NCBI RefSeq assembly: GCF_002575655.3
Contig: NC_053040.3
Location: 155,683,148-155,747,147, forward strand
DNA: 64,000 bases
Source of the DNA: Aegilops tauschii subsp. strangulata
Taxonomy: Eukaryota; Streptophyta; Magnoliopsida; Poales; Poaceae
Direction: 5' to 3'
The notes beneath the pieces are model-generated. The model made no database searches and was not told the DNA's origin. It was given only the letters and a program-made list of their open reading frames with translations. Both the position numbers and the translations under genes were made by a program. Below are positions 11,013 to 22,360 of the stretch, one piece after another; position 1 is the first letter of the stretch; every line of letters starts with the position of its first letter.

Positions 11013-11804
11013 ATAGCTCGCGTTTAGCTCCCCTGTTTTATTTTTGATATGTTCCTAGAGAAAACTAAGTTGAAAGATGTTAGTAGCAATGATGCGGATT
11101 GGATCCGTGATCTGAGGATTATCATCATTTCTGCACAGAAGAATTATGTCCTTGACGCACCACTAGGTGACAGACCGATTGCAGGAGCAAATGCAGACGT
11201 TATGAACGTTTGGCCAGCTCGATATGATGACTACTTGATAGTTTAGTGCACGATGCTTTACGGCTTAGAATCGGGGCTTCAAAGATGTTTTTGAAACGCC
11301 ATGGAGCATATGAGATGTTCCAAGAGTTGAAATTAGTATTTCAGACTCATGCCCATGTCAAAAGGTATGAGACCTTTGACAAGTACTTTGCCTACAAGAT
11401 GGGGGAGAATAGCTCAGCTAGTGAGCATGTGCTCAGAATGTCTGCGTACTACAATCACTTGAATCAAGTGGGAGTTAATCTTCTAGATAAGATAGTGATT
11501 GACAGAGTTCTCTAGTCACTATCACCAAGTTACTAGAACTTCGTGATGAACTATAATATGCAAGGGATAACGGAAACGATTCCCAAGATCTTCGTAATGC
11601 TGAAATCGACGAAGGTAGAAATCAAGAAAAGCATCGTTGATGGTTGACAAGACCACTAGTTTTAAGAAAAGGTCAAAGGGAAGAAGGGGAACTTCAAAAA
11701 GAACAGCAAGCAAGTTGCTGCTCCCGTGAAGAAGCCCAAAGCTAGACCCAAGCCTGAAACAGAGTGCTTCTACTTGGTCACTGGAAGTGGAACTGCCCTA
11801 GAAC
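11013..11804 (+). pseudogene. C1 gag remnant
   Basis: Frames 11049-11246 and 11246-11515 match copia Gag (UBN2-type): FLEKTKLKD near the N-terminus, then RHGAYEMFQELKLVF, YKMGENSSASEHVLRMSAY and VIDRVL. The frame is shifted between them and again after 11515. The zinc-knuckle region near 11760-11800 keeps only CFY and GHW-like fragments, so the CCHC motif is destroyed. Gag forms the particle and binds RNA; this copy cannot. Confidence 0.75.
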
Positions 11805-12053
11805 TTGGCGGATAAGAAGGATGGAAAAGTGAACAAAGGTATATTGGATATACATGTTATTGATGTGTACTTTACTAGTGTTTATAGCAACCCCTCGGCA
11901 TTTGATACTGGTTCAGTTGCTAAGAGTAGTAACTCGAAACGGGAGTTGCAGAATGAACAGAAACTAGTTAAGGGTGAGGTGACGATGTGTGTTGGAAGTA
12001 GTTCCAAGATTGATATGATCATCATCGCACACTCCCTATACTTTCGGGATTAG
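11805..12053 (+). pseudogene. C1 protease remnant
   Basis: Reads FDTGSVAKSSNSK (active-site D-T-G) followed by EVTMCVGSSSKIDMI, the family's copia retropepsin. The frame ends prematurely at 12051-12053, and the linker to integrase (12054-12297) is out of frame. Confidence 0.7.
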
Positions 12054-12142
12054 TATTGAACCTAAATAAGTGTTATTTAGTGTTTGCGTTGAGCATGAAT
12101 ATGATTTGATCATGTTTATTGTAATACGGTTATTCATTTAAG

Positions 12143-13886
12143 TTAGAGAATAATTGTTGTTCTGTTTACATGAATAAAACCTTCTATGGTCATACACCCA
12201 ATGAAAATGGTTTGTTGGATCTCAATTGTAGTGATACACATATTCATAATATTGAAGCCAAAAGATGCAAAGTTAATAATGATAGTGCAACTTATTTGTG
12301 GCACTCCGTTTAGGTCATATTTGTGAACCATGCCTTATGGGCAAGATGACTAAGACTCCGTTCTCCAGAACAATGGAGCGAGCAACTGACTTATTGGAAA
12401 TAATACATACTGATGTATGCGATCCGATGAGTGTTGAGGCTCGCAGCGGGTACCGTTATTTTCTGACCTTCACTTATGATTTGAGCAGATATAGGTATAT
12501 CTACTTGATGAAACATAAGTCTGAAACATTTGAAAAGTTCATATAATTTTAGAGTGAAGTGGAAAATCATCGTAACAAGAAAATAAAGTTTCTACGATCT
12601 GATCATGGAGGAGAATATTTGAGTTACGAGTTTGGTCTTTATTTGAAACAATGCAGAATAGTTTCGCAACTCACGCCACCTGGAACACCACAGCATAATG
12701 GTGTGTCTGAACATCGTAACTATACTTTATTAGATATGGTACAATCTATGATGTCTCTTACCGATTTACCACTATCATTTTGGGGTTATGCATTAGAGAT
12801 AGCTGCATTCACATTAAATAGGGCACCATCTAAATCCGTTGAGACGACACCATATGAACTGTGGTTTGGCAAGAAACCAAAGTTGTCGTTTCTTAAAGTT
12901 TGGGGTTGCGATGCTTATGTGAAAAAGTTTCATCCTGATAAGCTCAAACCCAAATCGGAGAAATGTGTCTTCATAGGATACCCAAAGGTGACAGTTGGGT
13001 ACACCTTCTATCACAGATCCGAAGGCAAGACATTCGTTGCTAAGAATGTATCCTTTCTAGAGAAGGAGTTTCTCTCGAAAGAAGTGAGTGGGAGGAAAGT
13101 AGAACTTGATGATGTAACTGTACCTGCTCCCTTATTGGAAAGTAGTTCATCACAGAAATCTGTTCCTGTGACTCCTACACCAATTAGTGAGGAAGCTAAT
13201 GATGATGATCATGTAACTTCAGATCAAGTTACTACCGAACCTCGTAGGTCAACCAGAGTGAGATCCGCACCAGAGTGGTACAGTAATCCTGTTCTGGAGG
13301 TCATGTTACTTGACCATGACGAACCTATGAACTATGAGGAAGCGATTATGAGCCCAGATTCCGTGAAATGGCTTGAGGCCATGAAATCTGAGATGGGATC
13401 CATGTATGAGAGAAAAGTGTGGACTTTGGTTGACTTGCCCGATGATCAGCAAGCCATAGGAAATAAATGGATCTTCAAGAGGAAGACGGACGCTGATAGT
13501 AGTGTTACTATCTACAAAGCTAGACTTGTCGAAAAAGGTTTTGACAAAGTTCAAGGTGTTGACTACGATGAGATTTTCTCACTCGTAGCAATGCTTAAGT
13601 CTGTCCGAATCATGTTAGCAAATTGCCACATTTTATGAAATCTGGCAAATGGATGTCAAAACTACATTCCTTAATGGATTTCTTAAAGAAGAGTTGTATA
13701 TGATGCAACCAGAAGGTTTTGTCAATCCTAAAGGTGCTAACAAAATGTGCAAGCTCCAGCAATCCATCTATGGACTGGTGGAAGCATCTCGGAGTTGGGA
13801 TATACGCTTTGATGAGTTGATCAAAGCATATAGTTTTATACAGACTTGAGGTGAAGCCTGTGTTTACAGGAAGTGAGTGGGAGCAC
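12143..13886 (+). pseudogene. C1 integrase and N-terminal reverse transcriptase remnant
   Basis: Frames 12298-12546, 12559-13638 and 13649-13849 are consecutive pieces of copia pol. The GAG-pre-integrase zinc finger is mostly deleted around 12298. Integrase acidic residues remain: HTDV, RSDHGGEY and VSEHRN. The family-typical arginines after D and E read histidine (CG to CA change). The linker contains KKPKLSFLKVWGCDAYV. RT begins at WTLVDLPDDQQAIGNKWIFK, with KARLVEKGF, and VDYDEIFSLVAMLKSVR. It stops at 13886 where G1 inserted; RT resumes at 55638. Confidence 0.8.
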
Positions 13887-14356
13887 TAAGGGAGTCCTGG
13901 ATTAGGGGGTCCTCGGACTGCCGGACTATATACTTTGGCCGGACTGTTGGACTATGAAGATACAAGATTGAAGACTTCGTCCCGTGTCCGGGTGGGACTC
14001 TCCTTGGCGTGGAAGGCAAGCTTGGCAATTCGGATATGTAGATCTCCTCCCTTGTAACCGACTCTGTGTAACCCTAGCCCCCTCTGGTGTCTATATAAAC
14101 CGGAGGGTTTAGTCTGTAGGACAACAACAATCATAATCATAGGCTAGCTTCTAGGGTATAGCCTCTACGATCTCGTGGTAGATCAACTCTTATAATACAT
14201 CTATCATCAAGATCAATCAAGCAGGAAGTAGGGTATTACCTCCATCGAGAGGGCCCGAACCTGGGTAAACATTGTATCCCCCGCCTCCTGTTACCATCCG
14301 CCTTAGACGCATAGTTCGGGACCCCTACCCGAGATCCGCCGGTTTTGACACCGACA
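13887..14356 (+). repeat. 5' LTR of G1
   Basis: 470 bp. The first bases read TAAGGGAG where the 3' LTR has TGAGGGAG, so the TG terminus is mutated. TATA box TATATAAA at 14092-14099. Ends CCGACA. Confidence 0.93.
14092..14099 (+). promoter_or_regulatory. TATA box of the G1 5' LTR
   Basis: TATATAAA within GTGTCTATATAAACCGGAGG. The same motif occurs in the other three LTRs of this family at 14724, 31957 and 55367. Confidence 0.75.
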
Positions 14357-14403
14357 TTAGTGCTTTCATTGAGAGTTCCACTGTGCCATCATCATAAGGC
14401 TTG

Positions 14404-14519
14404 ATGGCTCGTCTTGTTGTCAAGGACAACATCACCTCTGGGGGAGCCCTGGCTGTAGGCCAAACTCTCCGACTAGGCGGCTTCGTCATGACCGCCCATT
14501 CGGCCGTTGCACCGACGAT
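14404..14519 (+). pseudogene. G1 gag, first 38 codons (interrupted by G2)
   Basis: ATG 14404 lies 47 nt after the LTR, preceded by the family PBS region (TTAGTGCTTTCATTGAGAG). The frame MARLVVKDNITSGGAL... is open to the G2 target site ACGAT (14515-14519). It resumes in the same frame at 32227 on the far side of G2, so G2 landed inside codon 39. Confidence 0.75.
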
Positions 14520-14989
14520 TGAGGGAGTCCTGGATTAGGGGATCCTCGGACTGCCGGACTATATACTGTGGCCGAACTATGGGACTATGAAGATACAAGA
14601 TTGAAGACTTCGTCCCGTGTCCGAATGGGACTCTCCTTGGCGTGGAAGGAAAGCTTAGCAATTCGGATCTATAGATCTCCTCCCTTATAACCGACTCTGT
14701 GTAACCCTAGCCCCTCCGGTGTCTATATAAACCGGAGGGGTTAGTCTGTAGGACAACAACAATCATAATCATAGGCTAGCTTCTAGGGTTTAGCCTCTAT
14801 GATCTCGTGGTAGATCAACTCTTGTAATACTCATATCATCAAGATCAATCAAGCAGGAAGTATGGTATTACCTCCATCGAGAGGGCCCGAACCTGGGTAA
14901 ACATTGTGTCCCCCGCCTCCGGTTACCATCCGCCTTAGACGCATAGTTCGGGACCCCCTACCCAAGATCCGCCGGTTTTGACACCGACA
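14520..14989 (+). repeat. 5' LTR of G2
   Basis: 470 bp, TGAGGGAGTCC... to ...GACACCGACA. TATA box TATATAAA at 14724-14731. Followed by TTGGTGCTTTCATTGAGAG, the same PBS region as in G1. Confidence 0.93.
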
Positions 14990-15036
14990 TTGGTGCTTTC
15001 ATTGAGAGTTCCACTGTGCCGTCACCATAAGGCTTG

Positions 15037-17412
15037 ATGGCTCCTTCGATCATCGGTAACGATGCTATCCAGGGTGAGGTTTTTCTCCCCGAACAGATCT
15101 TCATATTCGGCGGCTTCGCACTGTGGGCCAACTCGCTTGCCCATCTGGAGCAGATCGAGAGCTACGCCCCTGGCCGTCAGGTCCGGTTTGGAAGCCTAAA
15201 CTATACTGCTGACATCCGCGGAGACTTGAACTTTGACGGAGTCGAGCCCATGTCAGGTGCGCCGCACAATCATGACGAGCATGCTTAGCTCTGCCATCAG
15301 ACATTGTTTGGGAGATCACACCTGTGGCTACTCCGGCCCTCAATCCGGAGCAGACTGCGCCGTCCGAGGACGGGTAGATGGACCCTGCCACGGAGGCCGC
15401 ACACTCAGTGGCGATAGAGCCGAATACTGACTTCACCTCTTACGAGACCTGTGTTGCCGGACTCTTGGATTCGTCCCCGGCCACGGGCTCCGAACCGCCC
15501 GCGTCAGTGCCTATCGAATCTGATTGGGCACCAATTATGGACTTTTCCTCCACTGATATCTTTCAGCACTCGCCCCTGGGCGATGTGCTAAATTCATTAA
15601 GGTCTCTCTCCTTGTCGGGAGGACCTTGGCCGAACTGTGTCCGGCTTGAGTGGGAAGCGGACGACGAAGAAATTCGTTCCCCACCCACCACCCACTTAAT
15701 AGCCACTGTCGATGACTTAACCGACATGCTTGATTTCGGCTCCGAAGACATCGACGGTATGGACGACGATGTAGGAGAAGAACATGAACCACCGCCCACA
15801 GGGTGCTGGACCGCCACCTCATCATATGATATATACATGGTGGACACCCCCAAAGAAAGCGATGGCAATAAGGCAACAGAGGACAATCCCCTCGAGAAGC
15901 AATCCAAGCACCGGCGTGAACGGCGCCGCTCTAAACCCCGCCATAGCAAATACGGTGATACCGGCACAAGAGACAATAACATCGTGGATAGTGCCGAAGA
16001 CGAAGACAATCCCCTCCAGCCAGGCCTCGAGCGGGAGGATGGGCAAGCTAGCCCTAAGGAACAGGCAGCAGATGGAGAATCAGGGAATGAAAATTACATG
16101 CCTCTCTCCGAAGACGAGGTGAGCCTCGGCGACGAAGAATTTATCGTGCCTGAGGATCCCATTGAACAGGAGCGCTTTCAGCGCCGGCTTATAGCCACAG
16201 CAAAAAGCCTGAAGAAAAAACAACAACAGCTCAAAGCTGATCAGGATCTACTAGCGGATAGATGGACTGAGGTCCTAGCAGCCGAGGAATACGAACTCGA
16301 GCACCCAACCAAAAGTTACCCAAAGCGCAGGTTGCTACCCCAACTCGAGGAGGAAGCATTAAAGCCTATGCTTCCAGCGTATGACGCGGCTGACCGGCCA
16401 CCTCGTGGCCGAGACAAAGCGGCATATTAGGCCGAAGTCCAGCCCGCACCCCCCCGCCAGTCAAATAAAAATACCAAGGCCCGGGGTAACACGCAGGACC
16501 TGCGAGACGTATTGGAAAACAAAGCAGGACATGCAAGATCGATCTACGGATCACGAGGACGTGCCTCAACGCGTGACGACAACCGTCACGCCGGATATAC
16601 TAAAAGCAAATCCGGCCGGGCCGAACACAGCAGACAAGACTCGTATGAACTGCGTCGTGATATAGCCCGGCACAGAGGTGCCGCACACCACCTATGCTTC
16701 ACTGATGAAGTAATTGATCACGAATTCCCAGAGGGTTTTAAACCCGTGAACATTGATTCATATGACGGTACAACAGACCCCGCGGTATGGATCGAAGATT
16801 TCCTCCTCCACATCCACATGGCCCGCGGCGACGATCGACATGCCATCAAGTACCTCCCACTAAAACTCAAAGGACCTGCTTGGCATTGGCTCAATAGCCT
16901 GCCGGCAAACTCCATTGGCAGTTGGGAGAATTTGGACGACGCATTCCTTGACAACTTATGTGTGACCACCGGATGCCGATGACTTGAGTCATATAACTCA
17001 ACAGCCAGGGGGATCAGCCAGGAAATTCTGGACTCGGTTCTTAACTAAAAAGAACCAAATTGTCGATTGTCCAGATGCCGAGGCCTTAGCGGCATTTAAG
17101 CATAACATCCGCGACGAGTGGCTCGCCCGACACCTCGGCCAAGAAAAGCCGAAGTCCATGGCAGCCCTCACGATACTCATGACCCGCTTTTGTGCGGGCG
17201 AGGACAGCTAGCTGGCTCACAGCAACAACACATCAAGAAACCCTGGCAATTCAGATGCCAAAGATAGCAACGGCAGGCCACGTCGCAACAGACACAAGCG
17301 CTGCAACAACGGCGACAACGCCGAAGACACGGCAGTTAATGCCGGATTCAGTGGCTCTAAATCCGGTCAGCGGAAAAAGCCGTTCAAAAGAAGCAATCCG
17401 GGCCCGTCCAGC
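15037..17412 (+). pseudogene. G2 gag
   Basis: ATG 15037 (MAPSIIGNDAIQGEVF) is 47 nt after the LTR. The frame ends at 15288 and shifts; it continues from 15378 to TAG 16430 as an acidic, low-complexity N-terminal half with a K/Q-rich helix (AKSLKKKQQQLKADQDLL). The Gag core follows (FTDEVIDHEFPEGF, WIEDFLLHIHMARGD, KGPAWHWLNSLP). A one-base shift near 16970 leads to SHITQQPGGSARKFWTRFL and MTRFCAGEDS. An in-frame TAG at 17209-17211 precedes the basic tail (RPRRNRHKRC). The C-terminal piece HTNRECWVFKQAG is the usual zinc-binding remnant. Several breaks, so it is not functional as read. Confidence 0.75.
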
Positions 17413-18243
17413 TTGGACCGCATACTCGATCGCTCGTGTCAAATTCACGGCACCCCCGATAAACCAGCCAACCACACCAACAGAGAATGCTGGGTGTTCA
17501 AACAGGCTGGCAAGTTGAATGCCGAAAACAAGGAAAAGGGGCTGCATAGCGATGACGAGGAGGAGCCTCGGCCGCCGAACACTGGAGGACAGAAGAAATT
17601 TCCTCCCCAAGTGAAAACGGTAAACATGATATACGCAACCCATATTCCCAAGCGGGAACGGAAGCGTGCACTTAGGGACGTCTGTGCGATGGAGCCAATC
17701 GCCCCAAAGTTCAACCCATGGTCTTCTTGTTCGATCACCTTCGACCGCAGGGACCACCCCACTAGTATCCGTCATGGTGGTTCTGCCGCATTGGTCCTTG
17801 ACCCCATCATTGACGGATTTCACCTCACCCGAGTCCTTATGGACGGTGGCAGCAGCCTGAACCTGCTTTATCAGGATACAGTGCGCAAAAGGGGTATAGG
17901 CCCCTCGAGGATCAAACCCACTAAAACCACCTTTAAAGGTGTCATCCCAGGTGTAGAGGCCTGTTGCACGGGCTCAATCACACTGGAAGTGGTCTTCGGA
18001 TCTCCAGACAACTTCCGAAGCGAGGAGTTAATCTTCGATATCGTCCCCTTCCGCAGTGGCTATCACGCACTGCTCGGACGAACCGCATTCGCCAGATTCA
18101 ATGCGGTACCACATTATGCATACCTCAAGATCAAAATGCCAGGACCTCGTGGGGTTATAACAGTCAATGGAAACACAGAACACTCGCTCCGTACGGAGGA
18201 GCACACTGCGCCCTCGCAGCAGAAGCGCAAAGCAGCCTTATGA
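17413..18243 (+). CDS. G2 protease region (retropepsin), end of gag-PR frame
   Basis: A 276-residue stretch in the same frame as 16984-17211. After a basic linker (HIPKRERKRALRDVCAM) come VLDPIIDGFHLTRVLMDGGSS (active-site D-G-G as usual in Tat elements), LLYQDTVRKRGI, and YHALLGRTAFARFNAVPHYAYLKIKMPGP. The frame stops at TGA 18241-18243. In G1 the matching region continues directly into RT. Here it ends and a spacer follows, which fits a non-autonomous gag-PR element. Confidence 0.75.
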   Translation: MDRILDRSCQIHGTPDKPANHTNRECWVFKQAGKLNAENKEKGLHSDDEEEPRPPNTGGQKKFPPQVKTVNMIYATHIPKRERKRALRDVCAMEPIAPKFNPWSSCSITFDRRDHPTSIRHGGSAALVLDPIIDGFHLTRVLMDGGSSLNLLYQDTVRKRGIGPSRIKPTKTTFKGVIPGVEACCTGSITLEVVFGSPDNFRSEELIFDIVPFRSGYHALLGRTAFARFNAVPHYAYLKIKMPGPRGVITVNGNTEHSLRTEEHTAPSQQKRKAAL

Positions 18244-18484
18244 GGCAAACCGCTAATTCGGCAAAAAAGACCCCAGACACCTTCAAGCGAGTCCGGAGTA
18301 CCCTGCAAGAGGATCGCCAGGCACGTTTCGAGCTCGCCTAGCAAGTCAGCCTCCGTCCTAGCCCAGTCAAGCGGCAAAATTTGTGCCGCGCGTACATAAT
18401 TACGCACTCAAGATACCACGGGCATAGGCGGAGGCACGACCATGGCACGCCCCACAATGCGGCTCAACCGCTTCAGGACCCGTA
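18244..18484 (+). other. G2 spacer between protease and C2 insertion
   Basis: 241 bp without RT similarity. It ends in the C2 target duplication CCGTA (18480-18484) and continues at 27065. Confidence 0.6.
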
Positions 18485-20206
18485 TGTTGGAAATATGCCC
18501 TAGAGGCAATAATAAATGGTTATTATTATATTTCTTTGTTCATGGTAATTGTCTATTATTCATGCTATAATTGTATTGTCCGGAAATCGTAATACATGTG
18601 TGAATACATAGACCACAACCTGTCCCTAGTAAGCCTCTAGTTGACTAGCTCGTTGATCAACAGATAGTCATGGTTTCCTGACTATGGACATTGGATGTCA
18701 TTGATAACGGGATCACATCATTAGGAGAATGATGTGATGGACAAGACCCAATCCTAAGCATAGCATAAAAGATCGTGTAGTTTCGTTTGCTAGAGCTTTT
18801 CCAATGTCAAGTATCTTTTCCTTGGACCATGAGATCATGCAACTCCCGGATAACGTAGGAGTGCTTTGGGTGTGCCAAACGTCACAACGTAACTGGGTGA
18901 CTATAAAGGTGCATTACGGGTATCTCCGAAAGTGTCTGTTGGGTTGGCACGGATCGAGACTGGGATTTGTCACTCCGTGTGACGGAGAGGTATCTCTGGG
19001 CCCACTCGGTAATGCATCATCATAATGAGCTCAATGTGACTAAGGCATTAGTCACGGGATCATGCATTGTGGTACGAGTAAAGAGACTTGCCGGTAACGA
19101 GATTGAACAAGGTATTGGGATACCGACGATCGAATCTCGGACAAGTAACATACCGATTGACAAAGGGAATTGCATACGGATTGATTGAATCCTCGACACC
19201 GTGGTTCATCCGATGAGATCATCATGGAGCATGTGGGAGCCAACATGGGTATCCAGATCCCGCTGTTGGTTATTGACCGGAGAGGCGTCTCGGTCATGTC
19301 TGCATGTCTCCCGAACCCGTAGGGTCTACACACTTAAGGTCCGGTGACGCTAGGGTTGTAGAGATATATGTATGCGGAAACCCGAAAGTTGTTCGGAGTC
19401 CCGGATGAGATCCCGGACGTCACGAGAGGTTCCGGAATGGTCCGGAGGTGAAGAATTATATATAGGAAGTGAAGTTTCGGCCACCGGGAAAGTTTCGGGG
19501 GTTACCGGTATTGTACCGGGACCACCGGAAGGGTCCCGGGGGTCCACCGGGTGGGGCCACCTATCCCGGAGGGCCCCGTGGGCTGAAAGTGGAAGGGAAC
19601 CAGCCCTTAGTGGGCTGGGGCTCCCCCCTTGGGCCTCCCCCCATGCGCCTAGGGTTGGGAACCCTAAGGGGGGGAGCTTCCCCCTTGCCTTGGGGGGCAA
19701 GCAACCCCTTTCCACCCCTTGGCCGCCGCCCCCCCCCCCCAACCCTAGATGGGTTTTGGCCGGCCCCCCTCCCAAGGGGGCCTATATAAAGGGGGGGAGG
19801 GAGGGCAGCAACCTACAGCCTTGGGCGCCTCCCTCCTCCCCTGCAACACCTCTCTCTCTCTCGCAGAAGCTTGGCGAAGCCCTGCAGGAGACCCGCTACA
19901 TCCACCACCACGCCATCGTGCTGTTGGATCTCCATCAACCTCTCCTTCCCCCTTGCTGGATCAAGAAGGATGAGACGTCGCTGCACCGTACGTGTGTTGA
20001 ACGCGGAGGTGCCGTCCGTTCGGCACTCGGTCATCGGTGATTTGGATCACGGCGAGTACGACTCCGTCATCCACGTTCATTGGAACGCTTCCGCTCGCGA
20101 TCTACAAGGGTATGTAGATGCAATCCTTTCCCCTCGTTGCTAGTAGACTCCATAGATGCATCTTGGTGAGCGTAGGAAAATTTTAAATTATGCTACGATT
20201 CCCAAC
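18485..20206 (+). repeat. 5' LTR of C2
   Basis: 1722 bp. TATA box TATATAAA at 19783-19790 in a G/C-homopolymer-rich block (19560-19800). Ends CCCAACA and is followed by GTGGCATCATGAGCCAGG, the family PBS region. Confidence 0.95.
19783..19790 (+). promoter_or_regulatory. TATA box of the C2 5' LTR
   Basis: TATATAAA, preceded by AAGGGGGCC and followed by a G run. The copy in the 3' LTR is at 26638-26645. Confidence 0.75.
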
Positions 20207-21534
20207 AGTGGCATCATGAGCCAGGTCTATGCGTAGTTACTATGCACGAGTAGAACACAAAGCAGTTGTGGGCGTTGAGTTTGCCAATTCTTCTTGCCGC
20301 TACTAGTCTTTTCTTGTTTCGGCGGCATTGTAGGATGAAGCGGCCCGGACCGACCTTACATGTACACTTACGTGAGACAGGTTCCACCGACTGACATGCA
20401 CAAGTTGCATAAGGTGGCTAGCGGGTGTCTGTCTCTCCTACTTTAGTCGGAACGGATTCGATGAAAAGGGTCCTTATGAAGGGTAAATAGAAATTGGCAA
20501 ATCACGTTGTGGTCATACGTAGGTAAGAAACGTTCTTGCTAGAAACCTACAAACCACGTAAAAACTTGCAACAACAATTAGAGGACGTCTAACTTGTTTT
20601 TGCAGCAAGTGCTATGTGATGTGATATGGCCAGAAGATGTGATGAATGATATATGTGATGTATGAGATTGATCATATTCTTGTAATAGGAATCACGACTT
20701 GCATGTCGATGAGTATGACAACCGGCAGGAGCCATAGGAGTTGTCTTTATTATTTTTCATGACCTGCGTGTCATTGAATAACGCCATGTAAATTACTTCA
20801 CTTTGTTGCTAAACGCGTTAGCCATAGAAGTAGAAGTAATCGTTGGCGTGACGACTTCATGAAGACACAATGATGGAGATCATGATGATGGAGATCATGG
20901 TGTCATGCCGGTGACGAAGATGATCATGGTGCCCCGAAGATGGAGATCAAAGGAGCATGATGATATTGGCCATATCATGTCACTATTTGATTGCATGTGA
21001 TGTTTATCATGTTTTTGCATCTTATTTGCTTAGAACGACGGTAGTAAGTAAGATGATCCCTTATAATAATTTCAAGAAAGTGTTCACCCTAACTGTGCAC
21101 CGTTGCGAAGGTTCGTTGTTTCGAAGCACCACGTGATGATCGGGTGTGATAGATTCTAACGTTCGAATACAACGGGTGTTGACGAGCCTAGCATGTACAG
21201 ACATGGCCTCGGAACACACGCAATACACTTAGGTTGACTTGACGAGCCTAGCATGTACAGACATGGCCTCGGAACACGGAGGACCGAAAGGTCGAGCATG
21301 AGTCGTATAGAAGATACGATCAACATGGAGATGTTCACCGATCTTGACTAGTCCGTCTCACGTGATGATCGGACACGGCCTAGTTAAACTCGGATCATGT
21401 TTCACTTAGATGACTAGAGGGATGTCTATCTGAGTGGGAGTTCATAATCAGATGAACTTCATTATCATGAACATAGTCAAATAGGTATTTGCAAATTATG
21501 TCATAGCTTGCGCTTTAGTTCTACTGGTTAAGAT
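20207..21534 (+). other. C2 primer-binding site and untranslated leader
   Basis: Starts with GTGGCATCATGAGCCAGG. It holds a tandem duplication of about 60 nt at 21179-21277 (two copies of GACGAGCCTAGCATG...CTCGGAACAC). No gene. Confidence 0.7.
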
Positions 21535-22360
21535 ATGTTCCTAGAGAAAATTTAGTTGAAAGTTGGTAGTAGCAATTATGCGGATTGGGTCCGTAAACTG
21601 AGGATTGTCCTCATTGCTGCACAGAAGGCTTATGTCCTTAATGCACCGCTCGGTGTGCTGAACCTCAGCGTCGTCTGTAGATGTTACGAAACATCTGACA
21701 TACACGTTTTGATGACTACGTGATAGTTCAGTGCGGTTTAGAATTGTGGCACCAAAGACGTTTTTGAAATGTCGCAGAACATGTGAGATGTTCCGAAGAC
21801 TGAAATTGGGATTTCAGACTAGTGCCCACGTCAAGAGGTATGAGACCTCTGACAAGTTTCTTAAGCCTGCAAACTAAGGGAGAAAAGCTCAATCGTTGAG
21901 CGTGTGCTCAGATTGTCTGAGTGCCACAATCGCTTGAATCGAGTGGGAGTTAATCTCCCAGATGAGATAGTGATAGTTCTCCATAGTCACTGCCACCAAG
22001 CTAGTAGAGCTTCATGATGAACTATAACATATCAAGGATAGTTATGATGATCCTTCAGCTATTCGCGATGTTTGACACCGCGAGAGTAGAAATCAAGAAG
22101 GAGCATCAATTGTTGATGGTTAGTAAAACCACTAGTTTAAGAAGGGCAAGGGCAAAAGGGATACTTCATGAAACAGCAAGTCGTTTGCTGCTCTAGTGAA
22201 GAATCCAAGGTTGAACCCAAACCCGAGACTAAGTGCTTCTGTAATGAGAGGAACGGTCACTGAAGCAGTACTACCCTAGATACTTGGTAGATGAGAAGGC
22301 AGGCAAGGTCGGCAGAAGTATATTGGATATACGTTAAATGAATGTGTACTTTACTAGTAC
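21535..22360 (+). pseudogene. C2 gag remnant
   Basis: Nucleotide-level match to the C1 gag (GTTCCTAGAGAAAA..., GTGCTCAGATTGTCTGAG, GAGTGGGAGTTAATCT). No frame longer than about 60 codons remains; 22014-22196 carries a piece of the C-terminal half. The zinc-knuckle stretch near 22230-22290 is scrambled. Confidence 0.7.

Noticed and set aside
14357..14519. Tandem solo LTR pair (13887 and 14520) from unequal recombination
   Set aside because: The duplications show that the two LTRs belong to different elements (AGCAC with 55633; ACGAT with 32222).
19372..20040. GC-rich ORFs in the C2 LTRs (also 26228-27000)
   Set aside because: Proline/glycine-rich translations of homopolymer-rich LTR sequence; they differ by frame between the two LTR copies.
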